Position numbers and translations under genes: made by a program. The notes below the pieces were generated by a model. The model saw only the letters and a list, made by a program, of their open reading frames with translations. It made no database searches and was not told where the DNA came from. Source: an uncultured Victivallales bacterium (GTDB taxonomy: Bacteria; Verrucomicrobiota; Lentisphaeria; Victivallales; UBA1829). From it: DNA of 47,975 nt. The stretch lies in assembly GCA_944391115.1 (NCBI GenBank), contig CALXSJ010000024.1:1-47975 (forward strand), written 5' to 3'. Shown in pieces: positions 7,095 to 15,045 of the stretch (position 1 is the first letter of the stretch; every line of letters starts with the position of its first letter).

Positions 7095-9075
7095 GGCCGG
7101 CCCCTCCCGCACTTCCGTTCTCACGGGACACCGCGCCGAACTTGCAGGCAGCGGCACAGTTCCCGCATCCATTGCAGAGCTGCGGATCGATGCGGTGCGC
7201 ACCGCGCCGCACGCCGCGAATTGCATTGACGGGACATTTATTCACGCAGACGCCGCAGCCTCTGCAAAGATCCGCGTCAATCCGGTATTTCACAAGTCCT
7301 CTGCAGACCCCTGCCGGACACCGCCGTTCATAAACATGCGCGTCAAACTCCTCCCGGAACCAGCGCAGAATCGACAGCACCGGATTCGGAGCGGACTTGC
7401 CGAGCCCGCACAGACTGGTATCCTGAATCACACGGGCAAGCTGCGGCAGCATCATGACCCCCTTGAAACGCCGCAGGGCGTCATATCCGTTTTCCTCTTC
7501 GCGGGGACGGGTGACCTGCATCAGGATTTCCAGCATCCGGCGCGTCCCCTCCCGGCAGGGAATGCACTTCCCGCAGCTCTCGCGCTGAATGAAATCCATG
7601 AAAAATTTAGCGGCATCCACCATGCAGTTGTCCTCGTCCATCAGGATCACGCCGCCGGAACCGAGCATTGCGCCGGCCTCCCGGAGGGATTCATAGTCAA
7701 GCCGCAGCCCCAGATACTGTTCCGGCAGACAGGCTCCGGACGGGCCGCCGATCTGAAGCGCCTTGAATCTTTTCCCGTTCGGAATGCCGCCGCCCGCGGT
7801 GAAAACCAGCTCCCGGAGTTCCGTGCCGAACGCCACTTCCAGCAGGCCGGAACGCACAATCTTTCCGGAGAGGGAAAACACCTTGGTGCCTTTCGCCCGT
7901 TCCGTCCCGACCGCGCCGAAAGCATCCTTCCCGAAACGGATGATGTCCGGAACATTCGCAAGCGTCTCCACATTGTTGACCACCGAAGGCTTCCCGAAAA
8001 GACCGCTCTCCGCGGGATACGGCGGACGCGGACGCGGCATCCCACGCCGGCCCTCGATACTGTTCAGAAGCGCGGTCTCCTCTCCGCAGACGAACGCCCC
8101 CGCCCCCTGCGCAATAATGATTTTGAGATCGAATCCGCTGTCGAGAATATTCTCTCCCAGCAGCCCGCAGGCTGTTGCCTGTGCAATCGCCTTTTTCAGG
8201 CGCGCGATGGCAAGCGGATACTCCGCGCGGATGTAAATATAGGCCTTGCTCGCTCCGATCGCATAGGAGGCGATGGCGAGCCCTTCCAGAATCCGGTGCG
8301 GATCTCCTTCGATCATGGCACGCGCCATGAATGCACCCGGATCCCCTTCGTCCGCATTGCAGATCATATATTTCTGATTGCTCAGGGTATTCAGTGCGGC
8401 GGTCCATTTTCGCCCTGTGGAAAATCCCGCACCGCCGCGGCCGCGCAGGCCGCTGTCGCGGATCTCCGCACAGACCTCCGAAGGAATCATCGTATGAAGC
8501 GCCCGGGCAAAAGCCTGGTAGCCTCCGCGCGCAAGATATTCGTCGATGCTTCCCGGATCGATGACGCCGCAGTTCCGCAGGACGCGGCGCGTCTGTATGC
8601 GGAAAAAAGGATGTTCGTCCAGAAACGGGATCCCCTCCCAGTTTTCCGCATCCGCCTCCCGGGACTGTCCGAGCAGGGAATGGCGCGACGGATCGGGATC
8701 CGGGCCGAGCAGATTGGAAAGCAGCCCCGGAACCTCCCGTGCGGTCACGCGGGCAAAAGAGAGCTTCCGTCTCCCGGGAAGCCGGATGTCAAGAATCGGC
8801 TCCGCGGAACAGAGCCCGACGCAGCCGACTTCCAGAAGCTCCGCGCCGGAATTGTGTTCGCGCAGCCAGTTCCAAAGCGCCGCGCGCGTCTCCTCCGCAC
8901 CGGCGCTGACGGAGCAGCTCGCCACGCCAAGATACAGAACGGGATGACGCGGATGGTCATGCCGGAGCTCCGCCGCAAGCGCTTCATATTCGGGAGGCAT
9001 GGTCTGGCGCTTGACGCCGCTGTGCGTCAGCGGTGTCAGAAGAAGCGGGGAAAAATGTCTGCCTTCCGCACTCAT
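7087..9075 (-). CDS. hndC: NADH-binding hydrogenase subunit, HndC/NuoF type
   Basis: Flavoprotein subunit that passes electrons between NAD(P)H and the iron-sulfur chain of the hydrogenase. The 662 residues contain an N-terminal thioredoxin-like [2Fe-2S] domain (cysteines in VASCSV and VGCVGLC), the NuoF core with GLRGRGGAGFSTGRKW (nucleotide site), ICNADEGDPGAF (FMN site), and the [4Fe-4S] motif ESCGKCIPCREG, then a C-terminal 2x[4Fe-4S] ferredoxin (CRGCGVCVNKC and CNGCGNCAAAC). This is the architecture of trimeric NAD-linked hydrogenases. The ATG at 9075 overlaps the hndA stop by 4 bp (ATGA), which suggests coupled translation; AGGCGG lies upstream. NAD versus NADP use cannot be decided here. 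Confidence 0.94.
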   Translation of the reverse strand: MSAEGRHFSPLLLTPLTHSGVKRQTMPPEYEALAAELRHDHPRHPVLYLGVASCSVSAGAEETRAALWNWLREHNSGAELLEVGCVGLCSAEPILDIRLPGRRKLSFARVTAREVPGLLSNLLGPDPDPSRHSLLGQSREADAENWEGIPFLDEHPFFRIQTRRVLRNCGVIDPGSIDEYLARGGYQAFARALHTMIPSEVCAEIRDSGLRGRGGAGFSTGRKWTAALNTLSNQKYMICNADEGDPGAFMARAMIEGDPHRILEGLAIASYAIGASKAYIYIRAEYPLAIARLKKAIAQATACGLLGENILDSGFDLKIIIAQGAGAFVCGEETALLNSIEGRRGMPRPRPPYPAESGLFGKPSVVNNVETLANVPDIIRFGKDAFGAVGTERAKGTKVFSLSGKIVRSGLLEVAFGTELRELVFTAGGGIPNGKRFKALQIGGPSGACLPEQYLGLRLDYESLREAGAMLGSGGVILMDEDNCMVDAAKFFMDFIQRESCGKCIPCREGTRRMLEILMQVTRPREEENGYDALRRFKGVMMLPQLARVIQDTSLCGLGKSAPNPVLSILRWFREEFDAHVYERRCPAGVCRGLVKYRIDADLCRGCGVCVNKCPVNAIRGVRRGAHRIDPQLCNGCGNCAAACKFGAVSRENGSAGGAGHV

Positions 9076-9572
9076 TGCACAGTTCCGCCTTCAAGATCTT
9101 TGAGTTTTCTGCACTCCTCCAGGACTGCATCCAGTTTCTTTTCCGAGTCGATTCCCGCATAAAGTTTGCCGTTGACGCTCATTACCGGCCCCAGCCCGCA
9201 CGCCCCGATGCAGGGAACCGCCTCCAGGCTGAACAGCCCGTCCTCCGCGGGAACACCGTCCTCCCGGATGCCGAGCTTCCCGCGGAGAAGCAGCAGCAGA
9301 CTCGAAGCACCCTTGACATGGCAGGAAGTGCCGCGGCAGACAAGAATATGGTATTTTCCAGTCGGACGGAAACGGAATTGATTGTAGAAAGTCGCAACTC
9401 CGTAGATGCTGCTTGCCGGAAGCCGGAGATAGGCGCCGATCCGGATGACAGCCTCGCGGGAGAGACAGCCGCAGGCATTCTGCACATCCTGAAGAATCGG
9501 CACGAGCGCGTCGCGCGTCGCGTTCGGATATTTCCTCAGAATTTCTTCAATAATGTCGCATTGGTGTTCCAT
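9072..9572 (-). CDS. hndA: Hydrogenase [2Fe-2S] subunit, HndA/NuoE type
   Basis: Small thioredoxin-like [2Fe-2S] subunit that works with HndC. The 166 residues show the NuoE pattern: an N-terminal helical bundle (YPNATRDALVPILQDVQ), the segment IYGVATFYNQF, and four cluster cysteines arranged as CRGTSC and CIGAC about forty residues apart. The gene starts 26 bp after rex and overlaps hndC by 4 bp. I see no good ribosome binding site before its ATG, so it may rely on coupling to rex. Identification is firm. Confidence 0.94.
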   Translation of the reverse strand: MEHQCDIIEEILRKYPNATRDALVPILQDVQNACGCLSREAVIRIGAYLRLPASSIYGVATFYNQFRFRPTGKYHILVCRGTSCHVKGASSLLLLLRGKLGIREDGVPAEDGLFSLEAVPCIGACGLGPVMSVNGKLYAGIDSEKKLDAVLEECRKLKDLEGGTVQ

Positions 9573-9598
9573 GATATGTGTCCGGATGCAGGATTCCG

Positions 9599-10228
9599 TC
9601 AGGACAGTTCCGCAAAATAGGCGAGTTTTTCCAGCGAACTGGCAATGTCGATCCGATCCACGAACACTCCGCCCGGCACCTTGAGCGGAACCGGAGCGAA
9701 GTTCAGAATGCCCTTGATTCCGGCTGCAACCATGCGGTCGGCGACGAACTGGGCCTGCGCAGCGGGGACGGTAATGATTCCGAGATTGATGTGCATTTCC
9801 GCAATCTTCGACTCGAACTGCGACATATGAAAGCAGCGGCAGCCGGAAATCACGCGGTCCACCTTGTTCTCGTCCGTGTCAAACGCGGCGGCAATGGTAA
9901 GCCCGGGATGGCTGTATGTGAAATAGGAAAGAATGGCGCGCCCGAGATTGCCGACTCCGACCAGAGCGATGATCCGCTCCTTGGAACCGTCAAGGATGCC
10001 GGAAATATTGCTGATGAGTTCCGTCACGTCATACCCCTTGCGAGGACTGCCGCTGTGACCGATCTCCATGAGATCGCGCCGCACCTGAGTCGAGGTGTTA
10101 TGCGCAAGCGCCGCAAGCTGGTGGGAAAACAGGGTGTGAACGCCTTTGGATTTCAAATCGATGAGAAGACGTTTGTAGAGAACCATGCGCTCAATCGTCC
10201 GCGCCGGAATCGGAGTTGTCTTTTTCAT
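9599..10228 (-). CDS. rex: Redox-sensing transcriptional repressor Rex
   Basis: Rex senses the NADH/NAD ratio through a Rossmann domain and releases DNA when NADH is high, opening fermentative and hydrogen-producing genes. The 209-residue product has the N-terminal winged helix (about 1-80, including STQVRRDLMEIG) and the GVGNLGRAIL dinucleotide motif near residue 90, with family length. It is the first gene of the operon that encodes the NAD-linked hydrogenase, so it very likely controls its own expression and that of the enzyme. A Rex-operator-like palindrome (10290-10307) lies in its leader, and a second related element overlaps the promoter. Confidence 0.95.
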   Translation of the reverse strand: MKKTTPIPARTIERMVLYKRLLIDLKSKGVHTLFSHQLAALAHNTSTQVRRDLMEIGHSGSPRKGYDVTELISNISGILDGSKERIIALVGVGNLGRAILSYFTYSHPGLTIAAAFDTDENKVDRVISGCRCFHMSQFESKIAEMHINLGIITVPAAQAQFVADRMVAAGIKGILNFAPVPLKVPGGVFVDRIDIASSLEKLAYFAELS

Positions 10229-10289
10229 AATTCTGCCGCAACCTTATCCAAATCCAAATAAAAAACTGAATATCATTGTCATGGATTAT

Positions 10290-10307
10290 ATGTGATATAT
10301 TTCACAA
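10290..10307. promoter_or_regulatory. Predicted Rex operator in the rex-hydrogenase leader
   Basis: On the minus strand this reads TTGTGAAATATATCACAT, matching the Rex consensus TTGTGAA-N4-TTCACAA at 12 of 14 fixed positions. It lies about 62 bp before the rex start and about 70 bp downstream of the predicted transcription start, so it would act as a roadblock. The match to the consensus is seen; binding is inferred. Confidence 0.7.
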
Positions 10308-10383
10308 CAGGAACCGGGGATTTTTTTCTCCTGATGTTGCCGAGAAATCAAAAAGAACGGTAATTTTTCTGCTGCTGAACTCA

Positions 10384-10424
10384 AATATAACATTTTTTCT
10401 TATTTTGTCAAGTGAATTTCACAA
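10384..10424 (-). promoter_or_regulatory. Promoter of the rex-hydrogenase operon with an overlapping Rex-like half-site pair
   Basis: On the minus strand TTGACA (10406-10411) and TATATT (10384-10389) are 16 bp apart, giving a start near 10376. Immediately upstream and into the -35 box is TTGTGAA-ATTCAC-TTGACAA (10405-10424). This looks like a Rex site with a 6-bp rather than 4-bp spacer and one mismatch, and includes the perfect inverted repeat GTGAA-A-TTCAC. The promoter is convincing; the operator is tentative. Confidence 0.75.
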
Positions 10425-10538
10425 CTGAACAGCAAGAAAATCCGGAACTTTTCCGTCCCGCTTCTCAAAAGACGATGAAGAAACACCGCGGAAACGGGGC
10501 ATCCGCTTTGCAGGGCAACATCTTTTCCGCCATCCGGA

Positions 10539-10566
10539 TTGACAATCAGAAAAAAGCAAGTATATT
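10539..10566 (+). promoter_or_regulatory. Promoter of the LacI-family gene
   Basis: TTGACA at 10539-10544 and TATATT at 10561-10566 are 16 bp apart. Transcription would start near 10573, which lies downstream of an ATG at 10570 and rules it out as the start codon of the following gene. Confidence 0.75.
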
Positions 10567-10614
10567 TGCATGGCGGACGAATCGATGCAACCCCGTATCA
10601 TACCGGAGGAAACG

Positions 10615-11622
10615 ATGCTGAAAAAACGACTGACTCTGCGCGATATCGCGAAAAAGGCGAATGTCTCCCTGACCTCGGCCTCCATGTATCTGAACGGGAA
10701 AGCCCGCGCCAATCACATTTCCGAGAAAACCTGCGCGCGGATCGAGGAAGTGATCCGCCGGGAAAACTACCAGCCCAATGTCAATGCGCGCGCAATGGCA
10801 ATGAAACGCACCAACCTGGTCGGATGCGTCATGCGGGACAGTCTGGAAAGCTCCTTCTGGGCGGACATCCTCGCAGGAATCGACGAAATCCTCGCGCCGG
10901 AAAACATCCATCTTCTTCTTACCGTCTCCTCCGGCGGACTTGAGGCGGAAATGCAGGCGTTTGAATTTCTGCGCGCCAAAGGAGTCGATTCCTATATCTG
11001 GATTCCCACGGTAAAACGGGACGGAGCCAACAATTTCGAATCCATCCGCGAGTTTTCCGCGGAACGGCCCGTCGTGACGCTGACAAGCCTTGTGGAGGGG
11101 CTGCACGGCGTCGCGGTGGACGACGAGATGGGCGGTTGTCTCGCCGCCAGGCACCTTGTGGAAAACGGTCACCGGAAACTGGCAACGCTGGGCGGCAGCC
11201 GAATCTACCGGCGCTGCGAATATTTTGCCGCCGAAGCCAAAAAACTGGGCGCGGAAGTCACGGCATTCCGGCATATGGAGGATCTCGCTCCCGCTCTCCG
11301 GAATTTCAGCGCAGTCTTCTGCTTCGCGGACATGCAGGCGCTGGAACTTTACAAATTCTGCGCCGGCGCCGGAATCCGGATCCCGAAGGATCTCTCCGTA
11401 ATCGGCTATGACAATCTGCTGTTCACGGATCTCATGCTGCCTTCGCTGACGACCATTCATCAGCCGAAGCGGGATTTGGGACGCGAAACAGGAAAACTGG
11501 TTCTGAAAGCCCTTGCGGACAAGAAGCTCGCGCCGGAACAGATCAAGCTGCCGCCGGAACTGATTGTCCGCACCAGCACCGGAGTCCCCGGCGCCCCAAA
11601 AGCCAAAAGAAAAAAAACATGA
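10615..11622 (+). CDS. LacI-family transcriptional regulator
   Basis: Predicted DNA-binding regulator of 335 residues. The N-terminal LacI helix-turn-helix is LTLRDIAKKANVSLTSASMY followed by the hinge region, then a periplasmic-binding-protein-like sensor domain (from LVGCVMRDS onward) ending with VIGYDNLLFTDLMLPSLTT, a typical LacI-family stretch. The ATG at 10615 is preceded by CCGGAGGAAACG and sits downstream of the predicted transcription start; the frame also opens at 10570, but that codon would not be in the mRNA. The ligand is unknown. The nearest candidate target is the convergent CBM9-like lipoprotein, but no shared operator was recognised. The C terminus is Lys-rich (KAKRKK). Confidence 0.92.
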   Translation: MLKKRLTLRDIAKKANVSLTSASMYLNGKARANHISEKTCARIEEVIRRENYQPNVNARAMAMKRTNLVGCVMRDSLESSFWADILAGIDEILAPENIHLLLTVSSGGLEAEMQAFEFLRAKGVDSYIWIPTVKRDGANNFESIREFSAERPVVTLTSLVEGLHGVAVDDEMGGCLAARHLVENGHRKLATLGGSRIYRRCEYFAAEAKKLGAEVTAFRHMEDLAPALRNFSAVFCFADMQALELYKFCAGAGIRIPKDLSVIGYDNLLFTDLMLPSLTTIHQPKRDLGRETGKLVLKALADKKLAPEQIKLPPELIVRTSTGVPGAPKAKRKKT

Positions 11623-11967
11623 CGGAAGCGGCCCGCGGTTCATACCGCCTGCACGGACATTCACCGTCTGCGGATTCGTCTTCCGCTTTACAACCCGGCA
11701 TCATGTGTCTCTTCCATCCTGCAACGGCGCGAATGATGAAGTCTCCGGCTCCTGTTTGCTCTTTCCGGGAAAAAAACACCGTTCCCGGACAGGGGAACGC
11801 ATCCGAAGCCGACCTCCGCTTATCATGAGATATGGTGGCAATCCCCACCTCGAGGGGATGAAAATCCTCCCAACGCTTTCCGGCAGCGGATTGCGGGAAA
11901 CGGGATCCCGATTCCGGGCACGGAGAGAAAATGCCGGAATCCCCATCAGAAAAGACAAAACGGAATC
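11623..11967. other. Intergenic region, convergent, no gene recognised
   Basis: This 345-bp stretch separates the LacI gene from the convergent lipoprotein gene. The only structure noticed is a small inverted repeat, ATCCCC/GGGGAT at 11841-11859, without a T tract. Short frames here show no recognisable protein features and no good ribosome binding sites. Confidence 0.5.
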
Positions 11968-12768
11968 TTACTTGAGTTCCAGAGCGCCGTAATATTCATT
12001 CAGATGGTAATTGCCCTGCGGAAGCTGCGGGACGGTGCTCAGCTGAAGCGCCTTCTGCCCGTAAGTGTAGTTGTATCTGGCAAGAAGGATGGTCCATCTT
12101 CCCTTCCCGTCAAACTTCACGCCGGTCAGCCCTTCCAGCATCGTCAGGGGAACCGCGACTTCGACAGTCCAGGTCTTGTCCGTATCGTTGTAATTGTTCA
12201 GAGTGCCCTGAACCGTGGCGGATGTCAGGAAGGAAGGATTCAGCTTGCCCCAGTCGAAACGGGCATATCCGCGGGATTCGAAAATATAGGTGGTCTTCCT
12301 GCCGATCGGCGTGGCATAGAGTTCCCAGTATTTCGGGCATTTCTCAGATTTCAAAAAGATTTCAAACGTATCCCCCTGAAGGAAGAGGTGAGTCTGGTCC
12401 TCCTTTCCGTAATGCACCACGTCGGAATCCTGCAGAACGGCGCCGATGTACAGATATTTGTCGTCGTAGACGAGCTTGACCGTGCCGGATTCAAAAGGAT
12501 CCGGATTCTTCGCAACCTTCGGCATCACCGTGCCGTAATTGCGGGCGGGAGCCTGAAACGTGTAGGCGGGAGCCTTCGCCCAGGCGCCTTCGTTCAGTTT
12601 TCCGTCAAGCGTGACTTTTCCCGACGCCTTTACCGCAACAATCTTTTCGCGCGGGGCGTCGGCGCCGAAACGCTTTTCAAAATCATCATTTTCATGCGCG
12701 CAGGAGGCAAGCAGAACTGCCGCAAATGCCGGAACAAGTCCGCGGACCAGGAGCGAAAAAGCCTTCAT
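11968..12768 (-). CDS. Lipoprotein with CBM9-like carbohydrate-binding domain
   Basis: Predicted outer-surface or periplasmic lipoprotein of 266 residues. The signal peptide ends in the lipobox LLASC with the lipid-modified Cys at residue 23. From about residue 43 the sequence fits the CBM9/DOMON-like beta-sandwich: VTLDGKLNEGAWAKAP, then KLVYDDKYLYIGAVLQDSDV, GDTFEIFL, and a closing WTILLARYNYTYG. Such domains bind sugars or cytochrome cofactors, and here the carbohydrate role is inferred from the neighbourhood. The gene has its own consensus promoter. No enzyme domain is attached. Confidence 0.8.
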   Translation of the reverse strand: MKAFSLLVRGLVPAFAAVLLASCAHENDDFEKRFGADAPREKIVAVKASGKVTLDGKLNEGAWAKAPAYTFQAPARNYGTVMPKVAKNPDPFESGTVKLVYDDKYLYIGAVLQDSDVVHYGKEDQTHLFLQGDTFEIFLKSEKCPKYWELYATPIGRKTTYIFESRGYARFDWGKLNPSFLTSATVQGTLNNYNDTDKTWTVEVAVPLTMLEGLTGVKFDGKGRWTILLARYNYTYGQKALQLSTVPQLPQGNYHLNEYYGALELK

Positions 12769-12809
12769 AATTCCAAATTCTCCCTGTATTTAAGGTGTTG
12801 ACGAAGCAA

Positions 12810-12837
12810 AATATACTCAAGGATGGCACTTTGTCAA
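12810..12837 (-). promoter_or_regulatory. Promoter of the CBM9-like lipoprotein gene
   Basis: On the minus strand TTGACA (12832-12837) and TATATT (12810-12815) are 16 bp apart. The predicted start lies about 35 bp upstream of the ATG at 12768. Confidence 0.75.
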
Positions 12838-12941
12838 ATGAAAACCCTTCCTCACCGGCAAAAATGTCTTCCGCGCGTCACGGCGGCGGAGATTTTTCCT
12901 CTGTGCGGAAAGATCAGGAAAGAACGTCCGGGGAAACGTTG

Positions 12942-15014
12942 TCATTCCGCCGCGGAAAACTTCACGATGAAATAATAGACATCCGGGGGAACGGAAAATA
13001 TCACAGACCCATCCCGGACAGGAATCTCCGATTCAGATCCGGCAAGCGGGAAATACAGCCGGGCACGAAGTGACGATCCTTCTGTTTTCAGAACGATCTC
13101 AGAAGCGGAATTCTTCCTGCGGATGGCGGAAATCAGATTGTTGCCGCGCGGATTCTGCCGCTGTTTCTCAAGTTCCTCCATCAGCGAAACCGTGAATGAC
13201 GAAGCAAGCCCATGGACGATCCGTTCTCCATTCCGCCCGCGGAAACAGCGGAAGCGCCAGTTGCCCGCACGCTCGGCGTCAACGGGAAAGCGCTCCATGC
13301 TCCGGATTGCGCCGGCAAGATCCAGTTCCCGCGCATTGCACTGCATTCTGCCGGGAGTCCAGAGCAGAACGCCGTCATTCCGTTCGATACGAACCCACTC
13401 CGACGCTTTCCGTTCCCGCCCGTCAAAAACGCCGCGGCAGGGGATGACTTCCCCGCTTCCCCCCGGTCCCGGCGGAAACGAGCCGGGATGCACGGCATCC
13501 ATCATTTCGCATTCGATCCCGAATTGCGCCAGCCAGGGGGAATGACGCATTTCCGCGCGCCGCTCCCGTCTTCCTACCGGACCGGAGGCGATCACACATC
13601 CGCCGGAAGCGAGAAAACGGTTCAGCGCTCCGTATTCCTCATCGCTCAGGCATTGAGCGGAGCAGATGACAAGGGTATGGTATTTCCCGCACGGCTCCGG
13701 AATATCCGTCACCACATCGAATGTGACATTGTGATTCAGGAGCTCAATGCAGGCATGGTTGTAATCGGCCGTGTAATCCTCCGGCGTCATGCCGTAAAAA
13801 TCGCGGGTCCATCGGGAGAAGAAAAGTGCCGTATGCGTATCGGTTTCTCCGGCAAACAGACCGGGATGCTGTTTTTCCCAGTTGTAGGCGCGCACGACCA
13901 GTTCCGGGTCATCCCTGAGCGCCGTCATTTTCGAATCCGGCAGTCCGAGACGGCCTTTCAGCGTGCTGACCCACGTGGAACTGCCGAGGAACTTGTTGAA
14001 TGCCCAGATGAATTCGGCGGTGTCCTCCGCGTAGCCGTAGCCGAGTCCGAGACAGGGGAAATGACGCCGTGCGGCAATTCCGAGATGCAGCGCCTGCTCG
14101 GGGAAATGCGTGTTCCAGGTTCCATCCAGTCCGGGAGTATTGCCGGTCATCTCGAGCATGATGCAGTTGCACGGAAGACAGAACTCCTGATAGGTCAGAG
14201 CAAAGCGCGCCATCGCATGATCGGCGCTGCTCGAGCAGCAGGACATCAGCGGGAAATCCGGTCCGACAGCATCCCGCACGTTCTCCAGAAATTCACGGGT
14301 GGAGGCATAACGCATCTCCATCCAGTCCTTGAATGCGTCGCTCGCATAATTCCCCCAGAATGTCAGATCGGTGACGGGAGGCAGTTCACGCCCGTACTGT
14401 TCGCGGAATTTCTTCCGGCACCACCGGCAGCCGCAGGCGGACCAGCCCGCGTAGAAGAATCCGTCATCGCTCATCAGCCCGTCGATTCCGGTGGAATCCA
14501 GCAGCATCTTCACATATTTTGCGTATGCCGCGCGGAATCCGGGATTGTTGATGCAGAACTCCTCGGCGGTATAAGCCGGAAGAAAAACGGGTTTTCCGGT
14601 GGCGACATCGATCATGCGCCAGCTGTCCAGAAGCTCTCCGTTGAAACTCCAGGTCGAGGCGACGTCCCTGCTCGGGGCGAACGGGATATGATGGCGGTTG
14701 CAGCGCCGCATCGTCCGCGCTTCGGCGATCGAAGCGTAACGGTGTGTCAGAACCGAGGAGTGATGGTCGAAAAGCTTCACGCCGCGGCGGTGAAGCGCAT
14801 CGGCGATCGTCCCGATAAGATCATGCAGATTGAGCCAGAGCGGAAGATAGTCCCAGCGGAAGTGCGCGCCGAAAATAACCGCGCAGTCCGCCCCGGATTC
14901 CGCGAACGCGTCCGCGCGCCGTTCAATGGCTTCGGCGACATCGTCATCCGGCCACTGAAGATCCTTCCAGGTGAGCCACCAGCTTGCCGCCCTGATCTTT
15001 TCTTCTGGATGCAT
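12942..15014 (-). CDS. Putative glycoside hydrolase-like protein with C-x-C-x2-C motif
   Basis: I do not recognise an exact family. The 690-residue product looks like a (beta/alpha)8 glycosidase-type catalytic half followed by a beta-galactosidase-trimerisation-like domain (ILLNHNVTFDVVTDIPE, YHTLVICSAQCLSDEE, ASGGCVIASGP) and a C-terminal beta domain. An acidic SDDG motif (D183, D184) sits ten residues before C194-G-C-R-W-C199. The same layout appears in the upstream gene, which suggests related enzymes. There is no signal peptide, unlike its neighbour, so it is probably cytoplasmic. I place the start at 15014, seven bases after GGGGAG; the frame opens as far as 15059 but that would overlap the upstream gene and lacks a ribosome binding site. 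It is the last gene of the gntR operon. Confidence 0.7.
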   Translation of the reverse strand: MHPEEKIRAASWWLTWKDLQWPDDDVAEAIERRADAFAESGADCAVIFGAHFRWDYLPLWLNLHDLIGTIADALHRRGVKLFDHHSSVLTHRYASIAEARTMRRCNRHHIPFAPSRDVASTWSFNGELLDSWRMIDVATGKPVFLPAYTAEEFCINNPGFRAAYAKYVKMLLDSTGIDGLMSDDGFFYAGWSACGCRWCRKKFREQYGRELPPVTDLTFWGNYASDAFKDWMEMRYASTREFLENVRDAVGPDFPLMSCCSSSADHAMARFALTYQEFCLPCNCIMLEMTGNTPGLDGTWNTHFPEQALHLGIAARRHFPCLGLGYGYAEDTAEFIWAFNKFLGSSTWVSTLKGRLGLPDSKMTALRDDPELVVRAYNWEKQHPGLFAGETDTHTALFFSRWTRDFYGMTPEDYTADYNHACIELLNHNVTFDVVTDIPEPCGKYHTLVICSAQCLSDEEYGALNRFLASGGCVIASGPVGRRERRAEMRHSPWLAQFGIECEMMDAVHPGSFPPGPGGSGEVIPCRGVFDGRERKASEWVRIERNDGVLLWTPGRMQCNARELDLAGAIRSMERFPVDAERAGNWRFRCFRGRNGERIVHGLASSFTVSLMEELEKQRQNPRGNNLISAIRRKNSASEIVLKTEGSSLRARLYFPLAGSESEIPVRDGSVIFSVPPDVYYFIVKFSAAE

Positions 15015-15045
15015 TTCCATTCTCCCCGGTTCGGCTTGCGCGTTT

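Noticed and set aside
5328-7229. Open frame of 633 codons antisense to hydA
   Set aside because: hydA has complete domain motifs; the antisense product shows none.
10570-10614. Earlier ATG for the LacI-family gene
   Set aside because: It lies upstream of the transcription start predicted from the TTGACA-N16-TATATT promoter; the ATG at 10615 has GGAGGAA.
11841-11859. Hairpin ATCCCC/GGGGAT that resembles the middle of some CRISPR repeats
   Set aside because: It occurs once only, has no spacers, and no cas gene is in the window.
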